64,000 nt of DNA from Stutzerimonas stutzeri (GCF_015291885.1 NZ_CP036186.1:3982001-4046000); one strand, 5' to 3'. Positions 51,655 to 62,617 are shown, counted from the stretch's first letter. The notes: generated by a model from the sequence alone, not told the origin. A program made the numbers and translations.

Positions 51655-53877
51655 GTGCCTTCTAGCATCCTCCGTCTGGCGCTGCCCTCGCCTTTGCGCC
51701 GCCTGTTCGATTATCTGCCACCTTTTGGCATCCCACGCGCCGCCCTGCAACCGGGTATGCGCCTGCGCGTACCCTTCGGACGACGCGAAGTGGTCGGCAT
51801 TCTGGTGGAGGTGACAGACCAGAGCGAGGTGCCGGCGGAGAAGCTCAAGCCAGCGCTGGAGTTACTCGATACCAAACCGCCCCTGCCCGCTCCACTGTTC
51901 AAGCTTTGCCTATGGACCGCCCAGTACTACCAGCACAGTCTCGGCGACACTCTGAGCTGGGCATTACCGGTTCTGTTGCGCCAGGGCGAACCCGCAGAGG
52001 CACGTCAGGAGCGCTACTGGCGCCTGGTGGATGGCGCCAGTCCCAGCGACCCACGGCTGGCCCGTGCGCCGAGACAGCGCGAAGCCCTGAAGACCATCGC
52101 CCAGCACGCTCATGGCTTGCCGCACGCGCTGCTCAGCAAATTGCAATTGAACAAGGACAGCCTCGACCTGCTGCTGGAAAAAGGCTTGGTGCGTGTCGAG
52201 TCTCGCCGCAGTAGCCCGCCCCGCGGCCATAGCGGCAGCTGGCTGCTGCAGGCCGAGCTCACATTAAACGCGCAGCAACGCGCAGCCTTCGAGGCAGTGA
52301 GTGCAGGCCTGGACGGCTTTCAAGCCTTCCTCCTGGCGGGGGTTACCGGAAGTGGCAAGACGGAGGTCTACCTGCAACTGATTCATCGCGTGCTGGAAGC
52401 AGGCAAGCAGGCGATGGTGCTGATTCCGGAGATCAATCTGGGGCCGCAGACGCTGGCCCGCTTCGAGCAGCGCTTCAACGCGCGAATCGCTTTGCTGCAT
52501 TCAAACATCAATGATCGCGAACGCCTTGATGCCTGGCTCGCTGCCCGCGACGGCGAGGCGGACATCATTATCGGCACCCGCTCGGCGTTGTTCACACCAA
52601 TGAAAAACCCCGGACTGATCATCATCGATGAGGAGCACGACGCCTCCTATAAACAGCAGGAAGGCCTGCGCTACCACGCCCGCGATCTGGCCCTGCTGCG
52701 CGCGCGCCAGGAGAACCTGCCGATAGTGCTCGGTTCGGCCACACCCTCATTGGAAAGCCTGCACAACGCACACAGCGGTCGCTACGCGCTGCTCAAGCTG
52801 ACGCAACGGGCCGGCAATGCACAGTCGCCGCGCTTCCTACGCCTGGACGTAAAGAGCCGTCCGCTTGACGCCGGCATATCCGGCCCGCTGCAGCAGGCTA
52901 TCGGACAGACACTCGCGGCCGGGCAACAGGTACTGGTCTACCTCAACCGTCGTGGCTTCGCCCCTACCCTGCTCTGTCACGATTGCGGCTGGCTCAGCCA
53001 GTGTCCGCGCTGCGATGCGCGCATGACCTTACACCAACGGCACAACGAACTGCGCTGCCACCACTGCGGACATATTGAACGGCCGCCGCGCAACTGTCCG
53101 GACTGCGACAAGGTCGATCTACGTCCGGTGGGTGCCGGAACGGAACGCGCAGAGGAGCGCCTCGGCATTCTGTTTCCCGATTTTCCGGTACTGCGCATCG
53201 ACCGCGACAGCACCTCGCGCAAGGGCGCGATGGAACAGATGATCAGCACCATCAATCGCGGCGAGCCCTGCCTGCTGGTCGGCACGCAGATGCTTGCCAA
53301 GGGGCACCATTTTCCGCGGGTGACACTGGTGGCAATCCTCGATGCGGACGGCGGACTGTTCTCCGCTGACTTCCGCGCCAGCGAGCGAATGGCCCAGCTG
53401 ATTGTTCAGGTCGCCGGACGCGCCGGACGTGCGGAGGAGCCAGGCAAGGTGATCATCCAGACGCACTTGGCCGACCACCCGCTGCTGGTGCAGCTGACAG
53501 AGCAGGGCTACTTCGCCTTTGCCGAACAGGCTCTGTCCGAACGCCGCGCAGCGGGCCTGCCACCGTTCAGCCACCTGGCGCTATTGCGCGCCGAAGCACA
53601 GAAGCCCGGACAGGCCGAGGCTTTCCTCGATGACGCCTGCGGCCTCGCCGAACAACTGCTTGAGCAACTGCAACTCAGCGGCATCGAGCTGCTCGGCCCG
53701 GTGCCCGCACCAATGGAACGCCGCGCTGGGCGCTATCGGGCGCAGCTGCTGCTGCAAGGTAATGCCCGTGCAACCCTGCACCGACTGATGGGCGCCTGGG
53801 TGCCCATGCTCGAACAACTGCCTGGCAGTCGCGCCGTACGCTGGAGCCTGGATGTCGATCCGATCGATTTGTTCTGA
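51655..53877 (+). CDS. priA: Primosomal protein N' (replication restart helicase PriA)
   Basis: PriA binds stalled forks and loads DnaB through PriB/DnaT or equivalents. It has 740 residues. The N-terminal 3'-DNA-binding domain is followed by the helicase core, with Walker A GVTGSGKTEVY near residue 229 and the DEEHD box. Paired zinc-binding cysteines follow (CHDCGW, CPRCDAR, CHHCGH, CPDC), then helicase motifs V-VI (LVGTQMLAKGHHF, QVAGRAGRAE). The start is GTG 51655 with AAGGA eight bases upstream. It is divergent from rpmE. Confidence 0.97.
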   Translation: MPSSILRLALPSPLRRLFDYLPPFGIPRAALQPGMRLRVPFGRREVVGILVEVTDQSEVPAEKLKPALELLDTKPPLPAPLFKLCLWTAQYYQHSLGDTLSWALPVLLRQGEPAEARQERYWRLVDGASPSDPRLARAPRQREALKTIAQHAHGLPHALLSKLQLNKDSLDLLLEKGLVRVESRRSSPPRGHSGSWLLQAELTLNAQQRAAFEAVSAGLDGFQAFLLAGVTGSGKTEVYLQLIHRVLEAGKQAMVLIPEINLGPQTLARFEQRFNARIALLHSNINDRERLDAWLAARDGEADIIIGTRSALFTPMKNPGLIIIDEEHDASYKQQEGLRYHARDLALLRARQENLPIVLGSATPSLESLHNAHSGRYALLKLTQRAGNAQSPRFLRLDVKSRPLDAGISGPLQQAIGQTLAAGQQVLVYLNRRGFAPTLLCHDCGWLSQCPRCDARMTLHQRHNELRCHHCGHIERPPRNCPDCDKVDLRPVGAGTERAEERLGILFPDFPVLRIDRDSTSRKGAMEQMISTINRGEPCLLVGTQMLAKGHHFPRVTLVAILDADGGLFSADFRASERMAQLIVQVAGRAGRAEEPGKVIIQTHLADHPLLVQLTEQGYFAFAEQALSERRAAGLPPFSHLALLRAEAQKPGQAEAFLDDACGLAEQLLEQLQLSGIELLGPVPAPMERRAGRYRAQLLLQGNARATLHRLMGAWVPMLEQLPGSRAVRWSLDVDPIDLF

Positions 53878-53927
53878 TCGACACGCACTGAAAATGCCGA
53901 CTTTTCCGGTACTGCGCGCCACGCACC

Positions 53928-53957
53928 TTGAAGCCACACCCATCGCACCCCGATAAT
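53928..53957 (+). promoter_or_regulatory. Sigma-70 promoter candidate for argS
   Basis: TTGAAG (53928-53933), an 18-base spacer, then GATAAT (53952-53957), 37 bases before the argS ATG in the 117-base priA-argS spacer. Confidence 0.5.
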
Positions 53958-53994
53958 GCCGGGTTTTCGCGCACTCTTGCGGACTGAGCCGACC

Positions 53995-55734
53995 ATGAAA
54001 GACAGCATTCGCCACCTGATCCAGCAAGCCGTTGTCCGCCTGACCGCCGAAGGTGTTCTGCCCGAAGGGCTGACCCCAGCGATCCAGGTGGAAAACACCA
54101 AGGACAAGAGTCACGGTGATTTCGCCAGCAATATCGCCATGATGCTGGCCAAACCGGCCGGAATGAAGCCTCGCGACCTCGCCGAGAAGCTGATCGCCGC
54201 GCTGCCGCAAGACGCGCAGGTCAGCAAGGTCGAAATCGCCGGGCCAGGCTTTCTGAATTTCTTCCAAAACAGCGAAGCACTGGCCGAGCGCCTCGAAATC
54301 GCACTCGCCGATCCATTGCTTGCGGTGCGCAAGGCGACGGCCACACAGCGCGTGGTGATCGATCTGTCATCGCCGAACCTGGCGAAGGAAATGCACGTCG
54401 GCCACCTGCGCTCGACCATCATCGGTGACGCGGTAGGCCGCGTGCTCGAGCATCTGGGCGACAAGGTCATTCGGCAGAACCACGTCGGCGACTGGGGCAC
54501 CCAGTTCGGTATGCTGCTGGCCTATCTCGAGGAAAAGCCAGCAGCCGCAGAAAGCGAGCTGTCCGACCTCGAACAGTTCTATCGCGCCGCCAAACAACGC
54601 TTCGACGAGTCCGCCCAGTTCGCCGATCGCGCCCGCGAGCTGGTAGTGAAACTGCAGGCCGGCGACGCCCAGTGCCTGAGTCTTTGGACACGCTTCAACG
54701 ACATCTCGCTGGCGCACTGCCAGAAGCTATACGACCGCCTCAACGTCAAGCTGACCCCGGCCGACGTCAAGGGTGAGAGCGCCTACAACGCCGACCTTGC
54801 GTATATCGTCGAGGCCCTGCGCAGTAAAGGCCTGCTCACCGAGGACAACGGCGCGCAGTGCGTCTTCCTCGACGAGTTCAAGAACGCCGAGGGCAATCCG
54901 CTGCCGGTGATCGTGCAGAAAGCCGGTGGCGGTTATCTCTATGCCACCACCGACCTTGCCGCCATGCGCTACCGTAGCCAGGTGCTGCATGCCGATCGCG
55001 TACTGTATTTCGTCGATCAGCGTCAGGCGCTGCACTTCCAGATGGCCTTCGAAGTGGCCCGCCGCGCCGGCTTCGTCCATGAAGGCATGCAACTGGAACA
55101 TATGGGCTTCGGCACCATGAACGGTGCCGACGGCCGCCCGTTCAAGACCCGCGACGGCGGCACGGTGAAGTTGATCGACCTGCTCGACGAAGCCGAGCAG
55201 CGGGCATACACCCTGGTAAAAGACAAGAACCCGGACCTCGATGAAGTCGAGCTGCGCCAGATCGCCCAGGCAGTGGGCATCAGCGCCGTGAAGTACGCCG
55301 ACCTGTCCAAGCACCGCACCAGCGACTATCGCTTCAACTTCGAGCTGATGCTTAGCTTCGAAGGTAACACTGCACCCTACCTGCTCTACGCCTACACCCG
55401 CGTCGCCAGCGTGTTCCGCAAGCTGGGCAAGCGCATCGAGGAGATCAGCGGGCACATCCAACTCGAAGCCGAGCAGGAACTCGCCCTGGCAGCCAAGCTT
55501 GCGCAGTTCGGCGAAGTGCTGAACAGCGTCGGTGAAAAAGGCGAACCGCACCTGCTGTGCGCTTACCTGTACGATCTGGCCGGCCTGTTCTCCAGCTTCT
55601 ACGAGCACTGTCCGATTCTCAGCGCCGAACAGGAAGAGCAAAAGCAGAGTCGTCTGCGGTTGGCCGCCCTGACTGGCAAGACCCTCAAGCAGGGCCTGGA
55701 ACTTCTTGGCCTGGAAACTCTGGAGCGCATGTAA
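53995..55734 (+). CDS. argS: Arginyl-tRNA synthetase
   Basis: This class I enzyme charges tRNA-Arg. It has 579 residues. The N-terminal tRNA-binding domain precedes the HIGH-like motif HVGHLRS near residue 134, and [12 protein letters not shown] is a strong ArgRS signature. The KMSK site is degenerate, as is usual for this enzyme ([10 protein letters not shown]). The C-terminal anticodon-binding domain follows. ATG 53995 matches the family start. The next gene starts at the base after its stop. Confidence 0.97.
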   Translation: MKDSIRHLIQQAVVRLTAEGVLPEGLTPAIQVENTKDKSHGDFASNIAMMLAKPAGMKPRDLAEKLIAALPQDAQVSKVEIAGPGFLNFFQNSEALAERLEIALADPLLAVRKATATQRVVIDLSSPNLAKEMHVGHLRSTIIGDAVGRVLEHLGDKVIRQNHVGDWGTQFGMLLAYLEEKPAAAESELSDLEQFYRAAKQRFDESAQFADRARELVVKLQAGDAQCLSLWTRFNDISLAHCQKLYDRLNVKLTPADVKGESAYNADLAYIVEALRSKGLLTEDNGAQCVFLDEFKNAEGNPLPVIVQKAGGGYLYATTDLAAMRYRSQVLHADRVLYFVDQRQALHFQMAFEVARRAGFVHEGMQLEHMGFGTMNGADGRPFKTRDGGTVKLIDLLDEAEQRAYTLVKDKNPDLDEVELRQIAQAVGISAVKYADLSKHRTSDYRFNFELMLSFEGNTAPYLLYAYTRVASVFRKLGKRIEEISGHIQLEAEQELALAAKLAQFGEVLNSVGEKGEPHLLCAYLYDLAGLFSSFYEHCPILSAEQEEQKQSRLRLAALTGKTLKQGLELLGLETLERM

Positions 55735-56400
55735 GTGGCTGCAAGGAAGAAAGCCGCGCCCAAGCGGGGCGCCAGCCGCTATCAAGCACCCGCCAAGCAG
55801 GCTGTGCCAGGCTGGATCTGGCTGGTTTGCGGCCTGGTGATCGGCGGCTTCATCGTATTCCTGATGAGCCTCGAGCCAGGCGGCGAAGAGGTCAAACGCG
55901 CCAAGGAGGCGCCCAAGGCCGCGATCAAGGAGCAACCCAAGCGCACCCCAAACACTGAGCAACCGCCGCGACCGAAGTACGACTTCTATACGCTGTTACC
56001 CGAATCCGAGGTAATCCTGCCGCCGGAGGCCAAGCAGCCAGAGCCCCCTGCCAAGCCGGTTACACCGGAGGAGGCGGCGAAGATCGACGAAGCTCGAGCG
56101 CAAGCCGCACTCAACGGCCAGGTACCGCCGCCACCGCCCACAGTGGCCAAGGCGCCAGTCACCCAGTTCTTCCTGCAGGCGGGCTCGTTCCGTCAGCAGG
56201 CTGAGGCCGACCGGGTACGCGCACAGATCATCCTGCTCGGCCAGGACGTGCGCGTAGAAAGCGTCAAGGTGCGCGATGAGCCGTGGTATCGCGTGCTGGT
56301 CGGACCGTTCAGCAGCCGCGAGCAACTCAACGCTGCGCAAAAGACACTGGCCGCCAGCGGCTACAAAAACATGCTGCTGCAGCAGCGACAGACGCGCTGA
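55735..56400 (+). CDS. FtsN-like SPOR domain protein
   Basis: This 221-residue bitopic protein has a basic cytoplasmic tail (AARKKAAPKRG), one membrane segment (about residues 27-46, WIWLVCGLVIGGFIVFLMSL), a Lys/Pro-rich periplasmic linker, and a SPOR domain at about residues 140-218 (FFLQAGSFRQQAEADRVRAQ ... WYRVLVGPFSSREQLNAA). It resembles FtsN, which activates septal peptidoglycan synthesis, and occupies the argS-adjacent position known for the Pseudomonas FtsN-like gene. The start is GTG, immediately after the argS stop, so expression is likely coupled to argS. Confidence 0.9.
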   Translation: MAARKKAAPKRGASRYQAPAKQAVPGWIWLVCGLVIGGFIVFLMSLEPGGEEVKRAKEAPKAAIKEQPKRTPNTEQPPRPKYDFYTLLPESEVILPPEAKQPEPPAKPVTPEEAAKIDEARAQAALNGQVPPPPPTVAKAPVTQFFLQAGSFRQQAEADRVRAQIILLGQDVRVESVKVRDEPWYRVLVGPFSSREQLNAAQKTLAASGYKNMLLQQRQTR

Positions 56401-56403
56401 ACG

Positions 56404-56434
56404 AAAAACGCCGGGCTTTCGGCCCGGCGTTTTT
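56404..56434. terminator. Bidirectional terminator after the SPOR gene
   Basis: AAAAACGCCGGGC (56404-56416) pairs with GCCCGGCGTTTTT (56422-56434). It serves the argS-SPOR transcript and the convergent reductase gene. Confidence 0.95.
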
Positions 56435-56455
56435 CTTCTGGCATCGCAGTGCGGA

Positions 56456-57427
56456 TCAGGCCTCCCGCGGCGCGTAAGCAAACACATCCGCGCGCATCTG
56501 GTGCGGGTCCATCCCTGCCTCCACCAGCGCGTCCAGCGTGCCGTATACCATCGACGGCGAGCCGCTGGCGTAAATATGCAGCGGTTTGAGATCGCTGAAA
56601 TCCTCGCGAATCGCTTCATGCAGCATGCCGCAGCGACCTTCCCAACCACAGACATCGCTGACGACCCGATGCAGGTGCAGGTTGCCCATGCCCTGCCATT
56701 CATCCCAGTGTGGTAACTGGTAGAAATCTTCCGGGCGACGCACGCCCCAATACAGATGTACAGGATGCGCAAAGCCCGCGGCGCGGCAGTATTCAATCAG
56801 GCTGTGCATCTGCGCCATGCCGGTGCCTGCCGCAACAAGTACCAGCGGGCCGTCCGGCAGCTCGGCCAGGTGCGTATCGCCGAATGGCATTTGAATCCGC
56901 GCAAAGCCCTGTCGCCGCAGGAATGCCAGCAGCTCGATAGCGGACTCCTCACGCGCGAGCACGTGCAACTCCAGCTCTCGACCACTACCGGGCGCTGAGG
57001 CGAGAGAAAAGGCCGACCACTCGCCATCCTCACGCTGCAGGAGCAGGTACTGACCAGCGTGATAGCGCGGTTGCCGGCCAGCAGGCAAGCGCAACCGCAG
57101 GCGCACCACGTCGCCACCAACCTCTTCGTAGCCACTCAGCTGGCAGCTCAGCTCGCGCACCGGCAGTTCGCCAGGCGCCAGCACGCCATCCCAGAGCAGC
57201 ACGCAGTCTTCCAGTGGCTCGGCCAGGCAGGCCAGTAGCTCGCCGTGATCGCGCACTTCGCCAGCCTGTTGCACGCGACCCTCGACCAGCAGCGAGGCGC
57301 AGATGTGACAGTTGCCGTTGCGGCAGCTCTGCGGGCATTCGTAGCCCAGGCGCCTGGCGGCATCGAGAAATCGTTCGCCGGGCCGTACATCGAGTACGGC
57401 ACCGGATGGCTGCAAGGTTACTTTCAT
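56456..57427 (-). CDS. Ferredoxin-fused NAD(P)H flavin reductase (CDP-6-deoxy-glucoseen reductase-like)
   Basis: This 323-residue oxidoreductase has three parts. An N-terminal plant-type [2Fe-2S] ferredoxin has C35, C40 and C43 (SCRNGNCHICA) and a fourth ligand likely at C67. An FAD-binding domain has RYHAGQYLLL and FSLAS. A C-terminal NAD-binding domain has LVLVAAGTGMAQM and HLYWGVRRPEDFY. It is usually named CDP-6-deoxy-delta-3,4-glucoseen reductase by similarity to AscD, but no dideoxysugar genes are nearby. It lies 73 bases downstream of ubiD on the same strand. In E. coli the flavin reductase Fre is beside ubiD, so a role in that pathway is plausible. Confidence 0.85.
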   Translation of the reverse strand: MKVTLQPSGAVLDVRPGERFLDAARRLGYECPQSCRNGNCHICASLLVEGRVQQAGEVRDHGELLACLAEPLEDCVLLWDGVLAPGELPVRELSCQLSGYEEVGGDVVRLRLRLPAGRQPRYHAGQYLLLQREDGEWSAFSLASAPGSGRELELHVLAREESAIELLAFLRRQGFARIQMPFGDTHLAELPDGPLVLVAAGTGMAQMHSLIEYCRAAGFAHPVHLYWGVRRPEDFYQLPHWDEWQGMGNLHLHRVVSDVCGWEGRCGMLHEAIREDFSDLKPLHIYASGSPSMVYGTLDALVEAGMDPHQMRADVFAYAPREA

Positions 57428-57500
57428 GTGCACGTCATTATCAGTGAACGGGATGACCCGCCAAGGCTTCGGGCGGGCTCGGGCCCACCTCTTCGGTACT

Positions 57501-58967
57501 TCAGTCGATACCCAGCTGTGACCAGAGTTCATCGACCCGCTGTTTCACAGCCGGATCCTGAACAATAGCCCGCCCCCACTCGCGGTTGGTCTCGCCTGGC
57601 CATTTGTGGGTGGCATCCAGGCCCATCTTCGAGCCCAGGCCAGAAACCGGCGAGGCAAAATCCAGGTAATCGATGGGCGTGTTGTCGATCATCACCGTGT
57701 CACGCTTGGGGTCCATGCGCGTGGTGATGGCCCAGATGACATCGTTCCAGTCGCGGGCGTTAATGTCATCGTCGGTGACGATGACGAACTTGGTGTACAT
57801 GAACTGGCGCAGGAAACTCCAGACGCCGAGCATCACGCGCTTAGCATGGCCGGGGTACTGCTTCTTGATCGTCACCACCGCCATGCGGTAGGAGCAGCCT
57901 TCGGGCGGCAGGTAGAAGTCGACGATCTCCGGAAACTGCTTCTGCAGAATCGGTACGAACACTTCGTTCAGCGCCACCCCGAGAATCGCCGGCTCATCCG
58001 GCGGACGCCCGGTATAGGTGCTGTGGTAGATCGGGTTCTTGCGGTGGGTGATGCGCTCAACGGTGAATACCGGGAAACGATCCACCTCGTTGTAATAGCC
58101 GGTGTGATCACCATACGGCCCCTCGTCAGCCATCTCGCCTGGGTAAATATGCCCTTCGAGGACGATTTCCGCGTACGCCGGCACCTGCAGCTCAGAGCCG
58201 ATCGCCTTGACCAGCTCGGTGCGCGAGCCGCGCAGCAGGCCGGCGAAGGCATATTCGGACAGCGTATCGGGCACAGGCGTGACCGCACCGAGAATGGTCG
58301 CCGGGTCAGCGCCCAGCGCCACCGCTACCGGGTAAGGACGATCAGGATATTTCTCGCACCACTCGCGAAAATCCAGCGCACCACCACGATGACTGAGCCA
58401 GCGCATGATGACCTTGTTGCGGCCGATCACCTGCTGACGGTAGATGCCGAGGTTTTGCCGCTCCTTGTTCGGTCCCTTGGTGATGGTCAGGCCCCAGGTA
58501 ATCAGCGGCGCCGCGTCGCCCGGCCAGCAGTGCTGCACCGGAATCGTCGCCAGATCGACATCGTCACCCTCGACGATTACCTCCTGACAGGGCGCGTCCT
58601 TGAGCACCTTGGGTGCCATGCTGATGACCTTCTTGTAGATCGGCAGCTTGCTCCAGGCATCCTTCAGACCCTTGGGTGGCTCCGGCTCCTTGAGAAACGC
58701 CAGCAACTTGCCGATCTCGCGCAGTTCGGAGACATCCTCGGCGCCCATGCCCAGAGCGACCCGTTGAGGCGTGCCGAACAGATTGCCGAGCACCGGCATG
58801 TCGAAGCCGGTCGGATTCTCGAAGAGCAGCGCCGGGCCTTGCTTACGCAAGGTGCGGTCGCAGATCTCGGTCATTTCCAAAACGGGGGAGACGGCAGCCG
58901 TGACGCGCTTGAGCTCACCGCGTTTTTCCAGGCCGCTGATAAAGTCGCGCAAATCGCGATACTGCAT
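57501..58967 (-). CDS. ubiD: 4-hydroxy-3-polyprenylbenzoate decarboxylase UbiD
   Basis: UbiD decarboxylates 4-hydroxy-3-polyprenylbenzoate in ubiquinone synthesis, using the prenylated FMN made by UbiX. It has 488 residues. The N-terminus is [31 protein letters not shown] and the catalytic-region [20 protein letters not shown] are highly conserved. ATG 58967 is chosen by family match; the frame is open to 59033. It follows rho after 123 bases with a hairpin between. Confidence 0.97.
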   Translation of the reverse strand: MQYRDLRDFISGLEKRGELKRVTAAVSPVLEMTEICDRTLRKQGPALLFENPTGFDMPVLGNLFGTPQRVALGMGAEDVSELREIGKLLAFLKEPEPPKGLKDAWSKLPIYKKVISMAPKVLKDAPCQEVIVEGDDVDLATIPVQHCWPGDAAPLITWGLTITKGPNKERQNLGIYRQQVIGRNKVIMRWLSHRGGALDFREWCEKYPDRPYPVAVALGADPATILGAVTPVPDTLSEYAFAGLLRGSRTELVKAIGSELQVPAYAEIVLEGHIYPGEMADEGPYGDHTGYYNEVDRFPVFTVERITHRKNPIYHSTYTGRPPDEPAILGVALNEVFVPILQKQFPEIVDFYLPPEGCSYRMAVVTIKKQYPGHAKRVMLGVWSFLRQFMYTKFVIVTDDDINARDWNDVIWAITTRMDPKRDTVMIDNTPIDYLDFASPVSGLGSKMGLDATHKWPGETNREWGRAIVQDPAVKQRVDELWSQLGID

Positions 58968-59048
58968 GCTTGAGCCTCGCATGGGCCGGCAGGGTCGGGG
59001 CGCAAAGTTTAGCGCCCGTGCCGGGTTTTCCAAAACCTGCAGACAGAC

Positions 59049-59072
59049 AAAGGCCGGGTTTCCCCGGCCTTT
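59049..59072 (-). terminator. Hairpin after rho
   Basis: AAAGGCCGGG (59049-59058) and CCCGGCCTTT (59063-59072) form a perfect 10-bp stem with a 4-base loop. It lies just after the rho stop on the minus strand. The T run is short. Confidence 0.75.
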
Positions 59073-59090
59073 TACTTAACGACGAGTCGC

Positions 59091-60350
59091 TTACTTGCGC
59101 TTCATGGACATGAAGAATTCGTCGTTGGTCTTTGTGTCCTTGAGCTTGTCGAGCAGGAACTCGATGGCAGCGCTTTCATCCATCGGATGCAGCAGCTTGC
59201 GCAGAATCCAGATGCGCTGCAGCTCTTCTTCGCTGGTCAGCAACTCCTCGCGGCGAGTGCCCGAGCGGTTGATGTTGATCGCAGGGAAAACGCGCTTCTC
59301 GGCAATTCGACGATCGAGCTGAAGCTCGAGGTTGCCGGTGCCCTTGAATTCCTCGTAGATCACCTCGTCCATCTTCGAGCCCGTTTCCACCAGCGCAGTC
59401 GCGATGATGGTCAGGCTACCGCCCTCCTCGATGTTACGCGCAGCACCGAAGAAACGTTTCGGCTTCTCGAGAGCGTGAGCATCGACACCACCGGTGAGAA
59501 CCTTGCCTGAGCTCGGAATCACGGTGTTGTAGGCACGTGCCAAACGGGTGATGGAATCGAGCAGAATGACCACGTCCTTCTTGTGCTCGACCAGACGCTT
59601 GGCTTTCTCGATCACCATTTCGGCGACCTGCACGTGGCGGGTCGGCGGCTCATCAAAGGTCGAGGCCACCACTTCGCCGCGCACAGTGCGCTGCATCTCG
59701 GTCACTTCCTCCGGGCGCTCGTCGATCAACAGAACGATGAGGTGGCACTCGGGATTGTTACGCGTGATGTTGCTGGCGATGTTCTGCAGCATGATCGTCT
59801 TGCCCGCTTTCGGCGGTGCGACGATCAGCCCGCGCTGGCCTTTGCCGATCGGTGCACAGAGATCGATCACGCGGCCAGTGAGGTCTTCTGTGGAGCCGTT
59901 ACCGGCCTCCATCTTCAGACGCTGGTTGGCGAACAGTGGCGTCAGGTTCTCGAAAAGGATCTTGTTCTTCGCATTCTCCGGTCGATCGTAGTTGATCGAA
60001 TCGACCTTGAGCAGGGCGAAGTAGCGCTCGCCTTCCTTCGGAGGACGGATCTTGCCAATGACGGTGTCACCGGTGCGCAGGTTGAAGCGGCGAATCTGGC
60101 TTGGCGAGACATAGATGTCGTCCGGACCGGCCAGATAGGAAGAATCCGCGGAGCGCAGGAAGCCGAAGCCGTCCTGGAGAATCTCCAGCACGCCATCACC
60201 GGAGATTTCCTCGCCGCTTTTAGCGTGCTTCTTGAGCAGGGAGAAAATCACGTCCTGCTTGCGCGAACGGGCCATGTTGTCGATGCCCATCTGTTCGGCC
60301 ATTTCCAGCAGTTCGGTGATGGGCTTTTGCTTGAGTTCGGTCAGATTCAT
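59091..60350 (-). CDS. rho: Transcription termination factor Rho
   Basis: Rho is a hexameric RNA helicase that ends transcription at untranslated RNA. It has 419 residues, the standard size without insertions. The N-terminal RNA-binding part begins [20 protein letters not shown], with the primary-site cold-shock-like fold (GFGFLRS). The ATPase has Walker A APPKAGKT near residue 180, the Q-loop and R-loop. The 231-base spacer to trxA contains the trxA terminator and, by position, the rho promoter and leader. Confidence 0.98.
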   Translation of the reverse strand: MNLTELKQKPITELLEMAEQMGIDNMARSRKQDVIFSLLKKHAKSGEEISGDGVLEILQDGFGFLRSADSSYLAGPDDIYVSPSQIRRFNLRTGDTVIGKIRPPKEGERYFALLKVDSINYDRPENAKNKILFENLTPLFANQRLKMEAGNGSTEDLTGRVIDLCAPIGKGQRGLIVAPPKAGKTIMLQNIASNITRNNPECHLIVLLIDERPEEVTEMQRTVRGEVVASTFDEPPTRHVQVAEMVIEKAKRLVEHKKDVVILLDSITRLARAYNTVIPSSGKVLTGGVDAHALEKPKRFFGAARNIEEGGSLTIIATALVETGSKMDEVIYEEFKGTGNLELQLDRRIAEKRVFPAININRSGTRREELLTSEEELQRIWILRKLLHPMDESAAIEFLLDKLKDTKTNDEFFMSMKRK

Positions 60351-60531
60351 AGAAAGAGTCAGGAAGGATGTAGAAAGCGATTAGCTTGAGAAGCCGCGCA
60401 GCAAGAGACGAACGAGTTCGTTGTGCTTTATGAGGCTGAAGTGCGTCGGCGACGGCATGCAGAGGGCGACGCAAGAAAGCGTCGCGAGGCCGAATTTAGC
60501 ACCGCACAGGCGAAGCGTCCACCCTGCCGAT

Positions 60532-60561
60532 AAAAAAAGCCCCCGCATCTGCGAGGGCTTT
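60532..60561 (-). terminator. Intrinsic terminator of trxA
   Basis: On the minus strand AAAGCCCTCGC, loop AGAT, GCGGGGGCTTT, with the T run continuing to 60532. There is one G-T wobble in an 11-bp stem. Confidence 0.9.
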
Positions 60562-60581
60562 AGAAGGGAACTTCCGCGGAC

Positions 60582-60908
60582 TCAGATATTGCTGTCGAGG
60601 AAAGCAGCCAGCTGCGACTTGGACAGCGCGCCCACCTTGGTCGCTTCGACATTGCCGTTCTTGAACAGCATCAGCGTCGGAATACCACGCACGCCATACT
60701 TCGGCGGGGTTTCCTGATTCTCGTCGATGTTCAGCTTGCAAACCTTCAGGCGGCCTTCGTAGTCCTTGGCGATCTCGTCGAGAACCGGCGCGATCATCTT
60801 GCAGGGGCCACACCATTCAGCCCAGTAGTCGACCAGCACGGGACCGTCGGCCTGGAGGACGTCCTGCTCGAAACTGCTGTCGCTGACATTGTTGATGTAT
60901 TCGCTCAT
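60582..60908 (-). CDS. trxA: Thioredoxin 1
   Basis: This 108-residue thioredoxin has active site WCGPCKM (CGPC at 33-36) and the GIPTLMLF cis-proline loop. It is the general cytoplasmic dithiol donor for ribonucleotide reductase, PAPS reductase and others. It precedes rho on the minus strand, the same trxA-rho order as in E. coli, and is divergent from ppx (183 bases between). ATG 60908 is the only start giving a standard N-terminus. Confidence 0.98.
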   Translation of the reverse strand: MSEYINNVSDSSFEQDVLQADGPVLVDYWAEWCGPCKMIAPVLDEIAKDYEGRLKVCKLNIDENQETPPKYGVRGIPTLMLFKNGNVEATKVGALSKSQLAAFLDSNI

Positions 60909-61091
60909 GGATTTTCTCCAGGGTCGGAACGGAAAGGTCGCCATCATAGCCCTACTGGGAGCGGACCGAAAGCCGCAGACCCAAGTGCACGTGACGAGCA
61001 CGCCTGACGTGCAGCCTGGTGCGGCGACGACTGCGTTGGCGGATGGGATCGATCATGTCAAGATGTCGGGGTTTTGCATCGAGACCGCCCA

Positions 61092-62594
61092 ATGCGCCAG
61101 ACCACCGCTGAGACCTTCCCCATGATCGCCGCCCTGGATCTGGGCTCGAACAGTTTCCACATGGTGCTCGCGCGCACCAGCAATGGCGAAATGCGCATCC
61201 TCGAACGGCTCGGCGAGAAGGTCCAGCTGGCCGCCGGGATCGACGAAAACCGTCTACTCGACGAGGCCGCCATGCAGCGTGGGCTGGACTGTCTGCGTCG
61301 CTTCGCCCAGCTGGTCAATCATCTGCCGCAGGGCGCCGTACGCATCGTCGGCACCAACGCACTGCGTGAAGCGCACAATCGCGCCACCTTCATCCGCCGC
61401 GCCGAAGAGATCGTCAACCATCAGGTCGAGGTCATCTCCGGCCGCGAAGAAGCGCGCCTGATCTATCTCGGTGTATCGCACACCATTCCGGGCACCCCGG
61501 GTCGCCGCCTGGTGGCCGATATCGGCGGGGGCAGCACCGAGTTCATCATTGGCGAGGGCTTCGAATCGCAGCTGCGCGAAAGCCTGCAAATGGGCTGTGT
61601 GAGCTACACCCAGCGTTTCTTCCGCGACGGCAAGATCACTCCGGCCCGCTACGCCCAGGCCTACACCGCGGCACGGGTCGAGCTGATGGGCATCGAACAC
61701 GGCCTGCGCCGGCTTGGCTGGCAGGAATCGATCGGCGCGTCAGGCACCATCCGCGCTGTCGGGCTAGCCATCAAAAGCGGCGGCTTCGGTAACGGCGAGG
61801 TCAATACTGAAGGTTTGGGTTGGCTCAAGCGCAAGCTGTTCAAGCTCGGCGATATTGAGAAGATCGACATCGATGGGATTAAGCCGGATCGCCGCGGGGT
61901 ATTCCCTGCCGGCCTGGCGATTCTCGAAGCGATCTTTGATGCGCTCGAACTCAGTAGCATGACTCATTCCGAAGGCGCCCTGCGCGAAGGCGTGCTGTAT
62001 GACCTGCTCGGCCGTCACCATGACGAAGACATTCGCGACCGTTCGCTGAGCTTCCTCATGGAGCGCTACCACGTCGACATGGAGCAGGCCGCACGAGTCG
62101 AAGCCAAGGCACTGGAAGCATTCGATCAGGTGGCAGAGGCCTGGAATCTTGATCAGGACTGGCATCGCGAACTGCTCGCCTGGGCCGCCCGCGTGCATGA
62201 GGTAGGTCTTGATATCGCCCACTACCATTACCACAAGCACGGGGCCTACCTGATCGAGCACTCCGATCTACCCGGCTTTTCCCGCCAGGATCAACTGGTA
62301 TTGGCGCTGCTGGTACGCGGCCATCGGCGCAACATCCCCCAGGACAAGTTTGGTGAAATTGGCCCCGACGCCGACGCACTGGTGCGACTGTGCATCCTGC
62401 TGCGCTTCGCCATCCTGTTCCATCACATCCGCGGTGCCAACGCCGTCTCCGAGGTGCAGCTAAAGGCGACCGAACGGGGCCTGGAGCTGATCTTCCCGAC
62501 CGGCTGGCTGGGCGCGAACCCACTGACCAGGGCCGACTTCGAGGCCGAAGCCGCCTGGCTCGCGCGCGCGGGCTACGAACTGCGGATGAAATGA
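61092..62594 (+). CDS. ppx: Exopolyphosphatase
   Basis: Ppx hydrolyses terminal phosphates from long-chain polyphosphate; many members also cleave pppGpp to ppGpp. It has 500 residues of the actin/Hsp70-like superfamily: phosphate 1 motif [12 protein letters not shown], phosphate 2 motif [12 protein letters not shown], and a C-terminal HD-like helical domain ([19 protein letters not shown]). ATG 61092 is preferred over a TTG at 61074 and over Met at 61122. It converges with ppk1, so polymer synthesis and breakdown genes lie end to end. Confidence 0.96.
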   Translation: MRQTTAETFPMIAALDLGSNSFHMVLARTSNGEMRILERLGEKVQLAAGIDENRLLDEAAMQRGLDCLRRFAQLVNHLPQGAVRIVGTNALREAHNRATFIRRAEEIVNHQVEVISGREEARLIYLGVSHTIPGTPGRRLVADIGGGSTEFIIGEGFESQLRESLQMGCVSYTQRFFRDGKITPARYAQAYTAARVELMGIEHGLRRLGWQESIGASGTIRAVGLAIKSGGFGNGEVNTEGLGWLKRKLFKLGDIEKIDIDGIKPDRRGVFPAGLAILEAIFDALELSSMTHSEGALREGVLYDLLGRHHDEDIRDRSLSFLMERYHVDMEQAARVEAKALEAFDQVAEAWNLDQDWHRELLAWAARVHEVGLDIAHYHYHKHGAYLIEHSDLPGFSRQDQLVLALLVRGHRRNIPQDKFGEIGPDADALVRLCILLRFAILFHHIRGANAVSEVQLKATERGLELIFPTGWLGANPLTRADFEAEAAWLARAGYELRMK

Positions 62595-62596
62595 CA

Positions 62597-62617
62597 CAAG
62601 GGCCCTAGGGGCCCTTG
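62597..62617. terminator. Hairpin between ppx and ppk1
   Basis: CAAGGGCCC (62597-62605) pairs with GGGCCCTTG (62609-62617). It begins 2 bases after the ppx stop. T runs are absent, so strength is doubtful. The rest of the spacer to 62710 shows nothing definite. Confidence 0.5.

Noticed and set aside
57606..58973. Plus-strand open frame of 455 codons opposite ubiD
   Set aside because: It mirrors ubiD, is rich in His/Arg/Asp repeats typical of reverse-frame translation, and lacks a plausible start signal.
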